Assembly (NCBI RefSeq): GCF_001957135.1
Contig: NZ_MPHK01000002.1
Location: 80,124-144,123 of the forward strand
Length of the DNA stretch: 64,000 nt
Direction: 5' to 3'
Source of the DNA: Shewanella sp. UCD-KL21
GTDB taxonomy: Bacteria; Pseudomonadota; Gammaproteobacteria; Enterobacterales; Shewanellaceae
The notes under the pieces were generated by a model that had not been told where the DNA came from, made no database searches, and worked only from the letters and a program-made list of their open reading frames with translations. Of the stretch, positions 46,061 to 55,756 are shown piece by piece. Position 1 is the first letter of the stretch; every line of letters begins with the position of its first letter. The translations under genes and the position numbers were made by a program.

Positions 46061-47836
46061 TTATTTAGTTTTTAACGCATGCTTAGCGGCATTTTCGCCA
46101 GCTTTACGGCCAAATACTACCGTATCAGCAATCGCGTTACCGCCTAGACGGTTATAACCATGAACACCACCAGTGACTTCACCAGCTGCAAACAAACCAG
46201 GCATTTTCCAGCTTTGTAAGTTCAAGATATTAGTATCTGTATCAATAGCAATCCCGCCCATAGTGTGGTGAATGCCAGGTGCGACTTTTACAGCATAGTA
46301 TGGCGGAGTGCTTAAGCTTAATGGCATATCAGCGCGACCAAACGCATCATCTTTACCTGCTGCTTTATACTTGTTGTAATCCGCTGCCGTTTTCGGTAAA
46401 TCGCTCATGCCAGTAATTTTTGCAAGTTCTTCAATGGTGTTGGCTTTACTTAACATGCCTAAATGTTCGTATCCACGTACCATTTTCTTTTTCTCAACCA
46501 ATTGCTCATCAAACACTAACCAAGCATATTGCTCTTTTTGCTTAAGAATGGCATCTGATGCACGGTCACGAGTAGTTAGTTCATTAATGAAACGATTGCC
46601 ATCAGTATTAACCATAATGGCACCAACACCACGAACGGTTTCAGAAATCAAAATACGGCTATCTTTACCTACTGTAGGATGCGCTTGAACCCAATCAATA
46701 TCAGTCATTGAAGCGCCAATTTCTTTAGCAAGTAGTACACCATCACCGGTGGCTGTTACGTTATTTGAACTCGACATGTCTTTCATTGTTGGGCGGTAGT
46801 AAGCAACCATTTGCTTGTTCATACCATAACCACCTGTCGCTAATACAATAGAATCTGCAGCGACCATGTTGTAGCCTGAATGGCGTCCGTGAACAACCAC
46901 ACCAGCAACTGATTGGTCATCATTTAAGACGATTTTTTCAATTCTTGAATTAACGCGAACTGGAATATCACGTTCGACTGCAGCTTTACGCAAGGTATCA
47001 ATTAAGTGTGGACCAATTGATGCGCCACCAGACGGTGCGTGAGTACGCTCAGCTCTTGCGCCGCCTGAACGTTTAAGTTCTGACATATCAGCACCTAAAG
47101 ACTCAAGCCATGCTACAGCGCCAGCAGACTCTTCAGCCATAGTTTGTACAAGTTTAGGGTCATTTTGGTAACGACCGCCTTTCATGGCATCTTCTGCATA
47201 CCAATCAACAGTGTCTTCAATGCCTTTGGCTTTTTGTTGTGGTGTACCGACGGCATTAATACCACCAGCAGCTAGCATTGAGTTACCACCGGTGTAAGGT
47301 GCTTTTTCAAATAAAACAACGTTAGCACCAGCCATTTTTGCAGAAATCGCTGCATTGAAACCAGCACTACCACCACCAACAACAATCACATCTACGGTTT
47401 CTACAGGGCCTTTGTCAATTGCTTGTTGGATTTTGTCTTGATCCCAATCGCCATCCCACTTCTTCTTCGCTTTTGAATCAGCAAATGGCATTTCAATTTC
47501 AAAGTTATGGCAGTTATTACAAGTCAACTCAGGTTTAGCATGGGCGGTATGGCATGAAGTACAGTTGATATCGCCTAAATGCGAAGCATGTGGATCAAAC
47601 TCTAAGCTGTCATTCGCGAGCTCTTCGTAACTACCATGACAATCAAGGCATTGTGCATTTTCATGGGTTTGACTATCGGTCATTGATTTCTTGATGTCTT
47701 TCATTTTGCCTGTTACATGACACGTTTGGCAGTCGCCCATTTCAGTATGGAAAGACGCTAAGTCATTTTTTGCCATTACGCTGCCAGAAGTAAGCATCAT
47801 CACTGCTACTGCCGAAGCTAAATATTTAAGTTTCAT
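46061..47836 (-). CDS. Flavocytochrome c3 fumarate reductase (FccA/IfcA type)
   Basis: A 591-residue periplasmic enzyme. The Sec signal peptide ends near residue 22 (SVMA). The haem domain has four CxxCH sites, at C36, C63, C92 and C106. From about residue 145 an FAD domain follows, with VIVVGGGSAGFNAAI. Fumarate-reductase catalytic parts are visible: ELTTRDRAS near 414, the IHHTMGG histidine pair near 524 and YNRLGGNA near 560. It could be the main fumarate reductase FccA or the iron-induced IfcA. The neighbouring porin and LysR genes favour the IfcA type. It is divergent from the porin gene. Confidence 0.92.
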   Translation of the reverse strand: MKLKYLASAVAVMMLTSGSVMAKNDLASFHTEMGDCQTCHVTGKMKDIKKSMTDSQTHENAQCLDCHGSYEELANDSLEFDPHASHLGDINCTSCHTAHAKPELTCNNCHNFEIEMPFADSKAKKKWDGDWDQDKIQQAIDKGPVETVDVIVVGGGSAGFNAAISAKMAGANVVLFEKAPYTGGNSMLAAGGINAVGTPQQKAKGIEDTVDWYAEDAMKGGRYQNDPKLVQTMAEESAGAVAWLESLGADMSELKRSGGARAERTHAPSGGASIGPHLIDTLRKAAVERDIPVRVNSRIEKIVLNDDQSVAGVVVHGRHSGYNMVAADSIVLATGGYGMNKQMVAYYRPTMKDMSSSNNVTATGDGVLLAKEIGASMTDIDWVQAHPTVGKDSRILISETVRGVGAIMVNTDGNRFINELTTRDRASDAILKQKEQYAWLVFDEQLVEKKKMVRGYEHLGMLSKANTIEELAKITGMSDLPKTAADYNKYKAAGKDDAFGRADMPLSLSTPPYYAVKVAPGIHHTMGGIAIDTDTNILNLQSWKMPGLFAAGEVTGGVHGYNRLGGNAIADTVVFGRKAGENAAKHALKTK

Positions 47837-48163
47837 TGGTTCATACCTCTAATTATCGTTTTCACAACTTGTTTTGTTGGACGAGAGAATACTCATAAAG
47901 AGATAGTGAAACTTAGACATTGGTCAACATTGGCACTTGGTTAAGTTTTAATGAAACCAAATTAAAATTAACTTAAACCGCTACAAAATAACAACATCTG
48001 TGACCCAGTTAGAATTTATCTCCGTGGTTCAACCCTATTATGTGCAGCAGATTTTTACGCTAATAACACCAAAAAGCTGATGACTTTGGCTGTTATTCAA
48101 GAATCGATTTATTAGCAAAAGCTACATAACTACCTAATAATGTGAATCAAAATAGAGATGATT
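47837..48163. other. Divergent intergenic region between flavocytochrome and porin
   Basis: A 327-base AT-rich region without a gene. It should hold both promoters. The one clear structure is the inverted repeat at 48062-48097. Confidence 0.6.
48062..48097. repeat. Inverted repeat upstream of the porin gene
   Basis: AATAACACCAAA pairs with TTTGGCTGTTATT with one bulged base across an 11-base loop, about 70 bases before the porin start. It may be an operator for the nearby LysR protein or an mRNA hairpin. Confidence 0.5.
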
Positions 48164-49204
48164 ATGAAGATGAACAAGTCACTAGTTTCACTCACTGTTG
48201 TATCAATTCTATCAGCAAGTTCTTTTGCCGCTGTCGCTGAGTCACCGCACTTTTATGGCCGTTTAGAAATGGCACTAACAGAGTCTGATAACGGTTTTAC
48301 AACACAAAATCAAAAAGCGGGCACTGTGCTTGAAAATAACTTTTCTCGCTTAGGGGTAAAAGGCAGTGAGAAAATATCTGAAAATATTGAAATAATTTAC
48401 AATGTTGAAGTACAAGTTAACGCCGCCACCAACGAAGCAGATGATGATCTATTCAAGCCAAGAAATACTTATTTAGGAGTAAAAAGTGACTTGGGTACCG
48501 TCATTGTCGGTCGTAATGATACGGTAATGAAAACATCAAAAGGCACTGCTGAAGCATTTGCATTAACCAATGCCGCCTACAATAGAATGATTGCCGGGCA
48601 AGACAGGAAAGCCGATGGTATCACATACTATTCTCCGCAAATTGCCGATTTGGTCAGTGTAAATGCGACCTATTTGGTTGATGACAATTATGACTCTGGT
48701 GAAAGTCAGTACGCATTAAGCGTCACTGCAGGTGATAAAAAACTCAAAAAGCAACGGTATTATGTTGCTGCGGCATATAACACCATTGGCGGTGTTGACG
48801 CATACCGCGGGGTTGGTCAAGTTAAAATTGGCAGCCTTAAATTAGGTGGCTTATTGCAAAATACCCAAAGCCAAACTTACAGTGATAAAGAAGGTAATTC
48901 ATACTTTGTTAGCGCAATTTATAACTGAAGTGGTATTAACTTTAAAGCTGAGTACGGTAAAGATAAGGCTGGTTTTGGTAAGTATTTTAAAAATAATGAC
49001 GTCTCTTCAGCACAATACAAGGAAGCGACCGATGTTGATATTAGCTCATTCACAATCGGTGCCGATTACCGTCTATCAAAGTCAACAATGGTATTTGGCC
49101 ACTACGCTACCTATGAAGGTGAATACCGCGTGGCTAACACTGGCCCGACGATAGAATTAGCAGATGACAGCGTCTTTACTCTTGGCGTGCGCTACGATTT
49201 CTAA
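48164..49204 (+). pseudogene. Gram-negative porin gene interrupted by an in-frame TGA
   Basis: The frame encodes a trimeric-type outer-membrane porin. A signal peptide (KSLVSLTVVSILSASSFAAVAE) is followed by SPHFYGRLEMALTESDN and alternating beta strands. At 48926-48928 it meets TGA. The same frame then continues without another stop to TAA at 49202, encoding SGINFKAEYGKDKAGFGKY and ending in the porin-type C-terminus TLGVRYDF. A tryptophan TGG changed to TGA is the simplest explanation. Up to the TGA the product is about 254 residues and lacks the last strands and terminal Phe needed for insertion. The start at 48164 has AGAG six bases upstream; 48158 is an alternative. Confidence 0.85.
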
Positions 49205-49423
49205 TCCGACTTTATTTTACATTAATATCAGCACTTTTATCGGTGCTGATATTATGAATAAAATATGATGACTCCATCATAAATGATGGGTTTATGCTAA
49301 CAAGGTAAGACTTTTTGAAATAACTTGAACTCGATTACAATTTATAAAAACAATAGCAAAAGTTTACAGAGTAAATATTGTTAACTCGTTATACTAATAA
49401 AGCATTCATTAAATTATTAGCCA

Positions 49424-50299
49424 ATGAAAATTACACTAAAGCAACTGTCAATATTCAAAGCAATCCATATTAATGGCCAAATATCTAAAGCGGCGAAAAC
49501 ATTACATATGTCTGTTCCTGCAGTCAGTATGGCTTTAAAGGAGCTAGAAGGTTCATTAGGCACTCGTCTATTTGAAAGAAGCAGTAATGGCTTAACCATT
49601 AATGATAATGGTGAAGTTATTTTGCCTTATGCTAATGAGATGCTCTCCAAAAGTAATCAACTGGAGCAGATGTTTACTGAGCGAACAGCCATAGGCGGCA
49701 CCATTAAAGTCGGTAGCAGTAAAACTGCTGGTAATTATATTCTCTCAAGAAAAATCCCCTTATTTAAACAGCAGCACCCCTGTGTTGATATCAAACTGGT
49801 GATTAATAACAGTTTAGCTATCGAAAAAATGGTATCTGAAAAAGAACTGGATTTAGGTTTTGTTGACGCCAAGCCTGGGTTAAATAACTTACACTATCAG
49901 CAGTGGCTTAAAGACCGTTTATGTATCGTCACTGGCAGTAATAACCCATTAGCCAGTGAAATCATCACCCCTGAACGCCTGTCTCAGGAGTTATGGGTGA
50001 TGGATGAAACCATATCGGTTTCAAGGCTACGTAATACCCAGTTATTAAAAAGTGCCCGAATTAACATTCATCAAGAGTTATCCATGAACACCATGGGCGC
50101 AATTAAGCGTGCAATAGGCACTGGTATTGGTATTAGTGTGTTGCCTTATCTTGCAGTTAAAGAAGAAATCGCCAGCGGCCAACTGATTGAATTAGATTTA
50201 CCGGAGTGGGATTTTCAGCGAAATTATTGGTCAATATGGCGAAATGACGAAGCACTGAGCCCGTTACTGGATGAATTTATTCAATTCTGCAATCAATAG
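49424..50299 (+). CDS. LysR family transcriptional regulator (IfcR-like position)
   Basis: A 291-residue LysR protein. The helix-turn-helix covers about residues 4-60 (GQISKAAKTLHMSVPAVSMA). The effector domain follows from about 90. It is transcribed in the same direction as the porin gene and 38 bases before a DUF819 membrane protein. In S. frigidimarina a LysR gene accompanies the ifc flavocytochrome and porin genes, so this may regulate them. That comparison is from memory. Confidence 0.85.
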   Translation: MKITLKQLSIFKAIHINGQISKAAKTLHMSVPAVSMALKELEGSLGTRLFERSSNGLTINDNGEVILPYANEMLSKSNQLEQMFTERTAIGGTIKVGSSKTAGNYILSRKIPLFKQQHPCVDIKLVINNSLAIEKMVSEKELDLGFVDAKPGLNNLHYQQWLKDRLCIVTGSNNPLASEIITPERLSQELWVMDETISVSRLRNTQLLKSARINIHQELSMNTMGAIKRAIGTGIGISVLPYLAVKEEIASGQLIELDLPEWDFQRNYWSIWRNDEALSPLLDEFIQFCNQ

Positions 50300-50336
50300 C
50301 ACAACATTTACACCATTAAGGTTGCCAATATAAATT

Positions 50337-51569
50337 ATGATTACTGCAGATCCGGTCATATTTGGCTTATTGGCCGCGATTATAGGTTTGGTATTTTATA
50401 CTAGCCAGTTGACGCAAACCTTTTGGAAGCAGCTTTACCGCTTTGTGCCAGTAATGGTAATGATTTATGTACTGCCGTCATTATTAAATACCTTAAACAT
50501 TGTCGACGCCTCCCAAAGCCAAATACCGCACATCTCCTCTAAGTATTTAATGCCTGCTTGTTTAACCTTATTAATTATCAGCGTAGACATAAAATCAATC
50601 CTGTTATTGGGACCTAAAATTGTCATGCTATTTTTAATTGCCAGTTTAGGTATTATTATTGGCGGCCCTTTAACCCTGATACTTTTTGCTAAAATAGCAC
50701 CTGAATCCGTTCAATGGTTAGGTGACGATGCTGCCTGGCGCGGAATGGCGACATTAGCAGGAAATTGGGTTGGCGGTACAGCGAATCAACTTGCCATGAA
50801 AGAAATCTATCAGGTAAAAGAAAATCTATTCGCGATTATGATTTCGGTCAATGTCGTCTACTCTGCGATTTGGATGTCATTTTTATTAATTTGCGCTAAT
50901 AATGCAGCAGCGATAGATAAAAAAATTGGCGCAGACTCAAGCAATTACCAGCGTTTAATTGCCACTAATAAACAGCAGCAAGCTCACTCGGTCAAGAATA
51001 TTACCTTAAGGGATTATATATTAATATTCAGTGTGGCGTTTGGTGTCACTGGGGTTGCACATATGGGAGCTGATATTCTAGCGCCGTATTTTACCAGCCA
51101 CTACCCAGCAACAGAAAAGTTTAGCCTGACTTCAAATTTCTTTTGGATTGTCATCATAGTGACCAGTGTCAGCATTTTATTATCAAATACAAAGGTACGT
51201 GAGCTTGAGCAATTAGGTGCATCCAAGGTTTCCACTGTCATGCTGTATATTTTAATTGCTAGCATGGGCCTACGGATGGACTTGACCATGATTGATGACT
51301 TTCCTATATACTTCGCCATCGGCTTTGTATGGTTAGCTATTCATAGCCTTTTTGTGATTATTGCAGGTCTGATGATGAAAGCGCCGGTTGCCTATATGGC
51401 ATTAGCAAGTCAATGCTGTATTGGCGGCGCGGCATCGTCCCCAGTGGTGGCAATGGCATTTCATCGCTCACTGGTCCCTATCGCGATCATGTTCTCAGTA
51501 TTTGGCTATGCTTGGGCAACTTACATGGCTTGGCTATGCGCCGAGATGATGCGCCTCGTATCGCAATAA
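50337..51569 (+). CDS. DUF819 (YjcL-like) membrane protein
   Basis: A 410-residue integral membrane protein with around ten to twelve helices. The segment WRGMATLAGNWVGGTANQLA (residues about 137-156) is typical of the DUF819 family, and a related repeat GGAASSPVVAMAFHRSLV lies near 363. Internal symmetry of this kind is common in secondary transporters. The substrate is unknown; an organic acid linked to the fumarate reductase would be a guess. It is probably co-transcribed with the LysR gene. Confidence 0.8.
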   Translation: MITADPVIFGLLAAIIGLVFYTSQLTQTFWKQLYRFVPVMVMIYVLPSLLNTLNIVDASQSQIPHISSKYLMPACLTLLIISVDIKSILLLGPKIVMLFLIASLGIIIGGPLTLILFAKIAPESVQWLGDDAAWRGMATLAGNWVGGTANQLAMKEIYQVKENLFAIMISVNVVYSAIWMSFLLICANNAAAIDKKIGADSSNYQRLIATNKQQQAHSVKNITLRDYILIFSVAFGVTGVAHMGADILAPYFTSHYPATEKFSLTSNFFWIVIIVTSVSILLSNTKVRELEQLGASKVSTVMLYILIASMGLRMDLTMIDDFPIYFAIGFVWLAIHSLFVIIAGLMMKAPVAYMALASQCCIGGAASSPVVAMAFHRSLVPIAIMFSVFGYAWATYMAWLCAEMMRLVSQ

Positions 51570-51604
51570 AACGATGACTTACAGTGAACATATACGGATA
51601 CCTG

Positions 51605-52555
51605 TTACTGTAATTTTAAATAGACTCTAACCTCTACAAGCTCTTGGTTGTCATCTGCTATAGCTGCTTCAACTGCGTTAGTTTGGGTCACAGCCAAGCG
51701 TTCAATTAGCAGCGGCTGACTGGTTAAAGTCAAACCGCTGGCAGCAAGCCAATGGGTATACAGATATTTAATTTTACTGTTAAGTTCTTTTTCAGAGCCC
51801 AAATGATAAAAGTGAGCGTAACGCCCCGCAGCCACAGTCTTATTGGAAAAATAGTCAGACTCAGCGATAACGGGCGCTAATTCATTGAGCTGCGCTTGAT
51901 TGACACTCACACCAATATCCAGCGATAACATGGATTGCTCATCAGCTAAGGCATTAATTTTTGGATAAGGCATATCATAAACGAAATTAAAGCTGCGACT
52001 AGTACTTGGCGATAAGTGATATTTTTGCCAAAATGCGCTTAAGGCATTTATCGATTGAGATAAGTAACAAGCGGGTCCACGATGCTCAATAACCACTAAC
52101 TCTGTCGCCGTTAGATCCGATAACTGAATATCAATCTCAGCAGCAGAAAACTGCTCATGCCCTTCAGCTAGCGTACTGAGTGGTTGTTGCTTGGCAAAAA
52201 AATCCCCCCAGTTAGGCGAGTCTTGAAAGCTTTGTGGGCTTTGGCCAATACTGCTGGTAAAGGCGGTAATAAAAGCGGCTGTTGACGGATAGCCCATTTT
52301 TAACGCGACAGTATCTAGGCTAATAGTCTTATCAAACCCAAGTAACTGCGCCGCTTCAAGGTTTTTTAGCAAGCTAATATAATCCTGCGCTTTAGTATGA
52401 AACAGACTGTAAAATAACGCGCTAAAATGCACTTCAGCAACCCCTGCAATTGCTGCTAAGCGGCTGTTGAGCTTGTCATCATAGGCAGAGATTGCAGATA
52501 GATTATTATCGATATAGCTTAACAGCACTTCAAATTGAGCATGTAAATCTTTCAA
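51605..52555 (-). CDS. AraC-type regulator with GyrI-like effector domain
   Basis: A 316-residue protein. The first 110 residues resemble an AraC double helix-turn-helix (DNNLSAISAYDDKLNSRLAAIAGV and LDTVALKMGYPSTAAFITAF, ending near QSPQSF). The remainder (from about 150) has the GyrI/SOUL-type pattern, including VVIEHRGPACYLSQSI and a late ERLAVTQ. Similar architecture is found in Rob. The helix-turn-helix matches the consensus weakly, so DNA binding is likely but not certain. Ligand unknown. Confidence 0.75.
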   Translation of the reverse strand: MKDLHAQFEVLLSYIDNNLSAISAYDDKLNSRLAAIAGVAEVHFSALFYSLFHTKAQDYISLLKNLEAAQLLGFDKTISLDTVALKMGYPSTAAFITAFTSSIGQSPQSFQDSPNWGDFFAKQQPLSTLAEGHEQFSAAEIDIQLSDLTATELVVIEHRGPACYLSQSINALSAFWQKYHLSPSTSRSFNFVYDMPYPKINALADEQSMLSLDIGVSVNQAQLNELAPVIAESDYFSNKTVAAGRYAHFYHLGSEKELNSKIKYLYTHWLAASGLTLTSQPLLIERLAVTQTNAVEAAIADDNQELVEVRVYLKLQ

Positions 52556-52720
52556 ATTTTTACTAGACCTCTTAGCTTAAAAATTACTTATCTTTCATAA
52601 AAACGGACTAACAAGTCTGCATTTTAGCGCCATGACAGCAACAAGCGGTTTGGCTTATAAGCCGCTAGATTGACAGGTTAACAACAACCCCATACCTTAG
52701 CGTTTTACTAAATAACGGCG

Positions 52721-53314
52721 TTAGTCTGTCACTTTTTGCCATTGGTAATAACTGACATCAGCAAGCTCTAGCATGAGTTTATCTTCTTCTGTATCACCAT
52801 ATGCATACACTTTATCAAAATCTTGTAGGTCAAACTGAGCTGAAACTCGATTTGATTTGGCAGCGCCGCTACAGTCACCATTGCGATAACTCCCCGTCAA
52901 CTTACCCTTTTTACTTTCTAGTTCAGCACTTATCAGTTTAAATCCATGTTGGCGGCACCAAGGGGTTAAATAAACATTAAGTGATGCAGAAACCACAACA
53001 ATGGTGTCACCTTGCAGCTGATGCCATTGAAGGCGCTCTAGAGCTTGGGGTTGAATGAGTTGATCTAAACTCGCAGCATAATCTTCGCCTATGGCCTTAA
53101 TGTGTTGCTCATCTTGTTGCCAAAAAGCAAATTTAGAAATGATGCGCCGGGTTATTGACCCACCAATAAGCTGCCATTTATAAGCGGCTATCACAGGGAT
53201 TAATATCGGATAACAAACCAATAAACGCCACTTAGGTACACTTAAGTAAATAAATGGCGTGTAAGTATCTTTATTTGTAATAGTGCCATCAAAATCAAAC
53301 AATGCTAAGTTCAT
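52721..53314 (-). CDS. HAD-superfamily (HAD-IB) phosphatase
   Basis: A 197-residue HAD phosphatase. Motif I is FDFDGTIT at residues 6-13, motif II VVVSASLN near 107 and motif IV YGDTEEDKLM near 178. I chose the ATG at 53314 (MNLALFDFDGT) because AAGGAT lies six bases upstream. A longer frame back to 53386 would run through the ppiD terminator. The substrate is unknown; the IB group includes phosphoserine-phosphatase-like enzymes. Confidence 0.85.
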   Translation of the reverse strand: MNLALFDFDGTITNKDTYTPFIYLSVPKWRLLVCYPILIPVIAAYKWQLIGGSITRRIISKFAFWQQDEQHIKAIGEDYAASLDQLIQPQALERLQWHQLQGDTIVVVSASLNVYLTPWCRQHGFKLISAELESKKGKLTGSYRNGDCSGAAKSNRVSAQFDLQDFDKVYAYGDTEEDKLMLELADVSYYQWQKVTD

Positions 53315-53349
53315 AAATATCCTTATAAGAACCTCAAATTTTTGACATA

Positions 53350-53377
53350 AAAAAGCCAAGGCGAACCTTGGCTTTTT
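53350..53377 (-). terminator. Terminator of ppiD
   Basis: A 12-bp stem AAAAAGCCAAGG with a CGAA loop, 15 bases past the ppiD stop codon. The minus-strand side continues with TTATGTC. Confidence 0.9.
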
Positions 53378-53391
53378 AAACTCCAATCAGC

Positions 53392-55287
53392 TTATTCAGC
53401 TACTGGGTATTCAACTGTTGCTTTTGCTTTTAAAGCTGCGACAACTGAACGGTAGTCAGCTTCGCTGTATTGAGGTACTAAACGTTGTTTAATACTTTCA
53501 ACAATATTTGTATCAATACCTTCTGCAGCATTAACTTTATCCAAAGCAATAACCGCATAGCCATTAGCTAACGCAGCTGTATCAAATGTGCTTGCACCAG
53601 CTTCTGGGGCTGCAATTTTAAATGCTTTAGTCGAGATAGCTTGGTCAATATCTTGATTAAATCGTGCTAGCTTCTCTTTCGTTACTACTGCGACTTCAGT
53701 GATTTCAGTGCCTGCTTTTAACTGCGCTAAATATTCATTAGCTTTTTCACTTGCGGCAAAGTTCGCTTTATCTTGCAATAAACGCGCTTCAATGCTGCTA
53801 GATACTTCAGTTAATGGCAATGTACCAGCATCTTTATGTTGCAGTAAACGAATCACAACCACATGGTTAGGTGCTAACTCAATCACTTCACTGTTCATGC
53901 CGCTACCAATAACGTCATCAGAAAATGCAGCTTTGATTAACGCTGGCGTATTTAAATTAACAGGCGCATTATCACGAGAAAATAACGCTGTTGATTGTAC
54001 TTCAACGCCTAATGCTTTAGCTGTTTCATCTAACGTGTCAGGTATTTCGTAGCTGGTATCGGCTAAAACACTTTGTAAGCTATAAAATTCATCAACGGCT
54101 TTTTTGTTTTGAAGATCTGCGATGATTTTATCTTGCACGTCATCAAACGGCGCTGCAGCACCTGATTGCACATCGAGTAACTTGATAATGTGATAACCAA
54201 ATTCACTCTGCACGATTTGTGAATACTCACCAGTTGACAGTGCAAATAAAGCTGAGTCAAATGCAGGGTCCATAACACCTTGCTCGAACCAATCAAGTTG
54301 ACCGCCCTGCTCTGCGCTAAATTGATCATCTGAATCAGTTTTAGCAACGGCAGCAAAGTCTTCACCAGCTTGTAATTTAGCTAAAGCAGCTTCGGCCTTG
54401 GCTTCGTCAGCGCTATCATCGCCAGATGCAAATAAAATATGTGCAGCTAAACGTTTTTCTGGCGTTTGATATTGTTGTTGGTTGTCTTCATAAAAAGCAC
54501 GCGCATCATCAACTGAGGTTTCGATACCTTTAGCCAGATCTGCAACGTCCAACTCGACATATTCTAAGCTAACTTTTTCTTGGCTCATGAACTGAATTAA
54601 GTTGCTTTCGTAATAGGCTTTAACCTCTTCAGCAGGAACAGTTGAAGAAGCTAAGAAAGGTGTAGAGTCCACAACTAAATAACGGATATCACGGGTTTGA
54701 CCTTGAACTTCAGCTAATTGCTTTGCTTCACCATCAAGCACAAACTCACTGCCCACTAGCGCGGTTAAAAGTTGACGACGAGTCATATCAACACGCATCA
54801 TATTTCTAAAGCTAGTGGTTTGATAACCTAATTGACGTAGTACTGCTAAGTAACGGTCATTATCAAATACACCATCGGTTTGGAATGCTTGCTCATTCAG
54901 AATCGCTTGTTTAATTTGCTCATCTGAAACACGTAGCCCCAAATCTTCAGCCGCTTGGCTTATTAGCTTATCTGAGATCAAACGATCTAATACATTCTGC
55001 TTGATACCATTCATATAGTTATCATCAGCAGCTAATGCATCAAACATTTCGCCTAGTTGTTGCTCTAAACGGCCACGTTCATTTTGGAATGCTTGTTCTA
55101 ATTCATTGACTGTGATTTGGTCACCATTAACTACTGCGGCAGGAACATCTGTTGAGGTTCCTAGGTAACTACTGACACCAGCAAATGCGAACGAAAGGAT
55201 CACTAGTACTAAAATACTTTTAGCTATAACGCCTTGTGAACCTTCGCGAATTTTTTCTAACATCTGAATTCTCGCTTGTTGCGACAT
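53392..55287 (-). CDS. ppiD: Peptidyl-prolyl isomerase/chaperone PpiD
   Basis: A 631-residue membrane-anchored periplasmic folding factor. A single N-terminal helix (about residues 18-36, VIAKSILVLVILSFAFAGV) anchors it. A SurA-like chaperone region follows, with a parvulin domain at about 265-365 (AAHILFASGD to SEFGYHIIKL). Length fits PpiD (623 in E. coli). It assists proteins leaving the Sec translocon. The order lon-hupB-ppiD is conserved in enterobacteria. Confidence 0.94.
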   Translation of the reverse strand: MSQQARIQMLEKIREGSQGVIAKSILVLVILSFAFAGVSSYLGTSTDVPAAVVNGDQITVNELEQAFQNERGRLEQQLGEMFDALAADDNYMNGIKQNVLDRLISDKLISQAAEDLGLRVSDEQIKQAILNEQAFQTDGVFDNDRYLAVLRQLGYQTTSFRNMMRVDMTRRQLLTALVGSEFVLDGEAKQLAEVQGQTRDIRYLVVDSTPFLASSTVPAEEVKAYYESNLIQFMSQEKVSLEYVELDVADLAKGIETSVDDARAFYEDNQQQYQTPEKRLAAHILFASGDDSADEAKAEAALAKLQAGEDFAAVAKTDSDDQFSAEQGGQLDWFEQGVMDPAFDSALFALSTGEYSQIVQSEFGYHIIKLLDVQSGAAAPFDDVQDKIIADLQNKKAVDEFYSLQSVLADTSYEIPDTLDETAKALGVEVQSTALFSRDNAPVNLNTPALIKAAFSDDVIGSGMNSEVIELAPNHVVVIRLLQHKDAGTLPLTEVSSSIEARLLQDKANFAASEKANEYLAQLKAGTEITEVAVVTKEKLARFNQDIDQAISTKAFKIAAPEAGASTFDTAALANGYAVIALDKVNAAEGIDTNIVESIKQRLVPQYSEADYRSVVAALKAKATVEYPVAE

Positions 55288-55298
55288 AATAAAATAAA

Positions 55299-55325
55299 AA
55301 GGCGCACCTTTTGGGGATGCGCCTT
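55299..55325 (-). terminator. Terminator between hupB and ppiD
   Basis: AAGGCGCA pairs with TGCGCCTT around CC/GG and a T-rich loop; the minus strand then has TTTTTATTTTAT. It lies 12 bases before ppiD and can end hupB transcripts. Confidence 0.8.
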
Positions 55326-55422
55326 CTTGTAATTTAGACGGAGTATTCAGACGCTACCGAGGTATGCCTTATCTCTCCTAATATCAAAACAACAAAGTTA
55401 ATTCTGATACTTTATTTCGCAA

Positions 55423-55446
55423 AAAGCACTGTTAAAACAGTGCTTT
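55423..55446 (-). terminator. Hairpin after hupB
   Basis: An 11-bp stem AAAGCACTGTT with a two-base loop, 38 bases past the hupB stop codon. The T-run is short, so it may protect the mRNA end rather than terminate. Confidence 0.6.
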
Positions 55447-55483
55447 CTACAAATGCCTTACAAAAGGCAACGATACTAACTAT

Positions 55484-55756
55484 TTAGTTAACAGCGTCTT
55501 TTAGTGCTTTACCAGCTTTGAAAGCAGGAATGTTTGCTGCTGCAATTTTGATTTCTGCACCCGTTTGTGGGTTACGGCCAGTACGTTCTGCACGTTGACG
55601 TACTTCAAAAGTACCAAAACCAACTAGAGAAATCTTATCGCCTTCTTTAAGCGCTTCAGTAACAGCTGCGATAAAAGAATCTAGTGCACGGCCAGCGCCT
55701 GCTTTAGAAATGTCAGCACCAGAAGCGATTTTCTCGATTAGTTCAGATTTGTTCAT
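55484..55756 (-). CDS. hupB: DNA-binding protein HU-beta
   Basis: A 90-residue HU protein. The conserved C-terminal arm [20 protein letters not shown] (residues 46-65) binds and bends DNA. I chose the ATG at 55756 ([11 protein letters not shown]) because AAGGGGAT precedes it by five bases; a longer frame to 55789 adds unrelated residues. The place between lon and ppiD is the same as in E. coli, so it is HU-beta and not HU-alpha. Confidence 0.96.
   Translation of the reverse strand: MNKSELIEKIASGADISKAGAGRALDSFIAAVTEALKEGDKISLVGFGTFEVRQRAERTGRNPQTGAEIKIAAANIPAFKAGKALKDAVN

Noticed and set aside
47990..48030. CRP site near TGTGACCC upstream of the porin
   Set aside because: Only one half-site is present; no matching TCACA follows at the right spacing.
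48926..48928. Selenocysteine at the porin TGA
   Set aside because: I see no convincing SECIS-like hairpin immediately after the codon, and porins are not known selenoproteins. A nonsense change is simpler.
48846..49154. 102-codon frame overlapping the end of the porin gene
   Set aside because: It is in another frame. The porin frame itself continues with clear porin sequence after the TGA, so this is a shadow.
52721..53386. 221-residue version of the HAD phosphatase
   Set aside because: It would read through the ppiD terminator, and the internal ATG at 53314 has a good RBS right before the catalytic motif.
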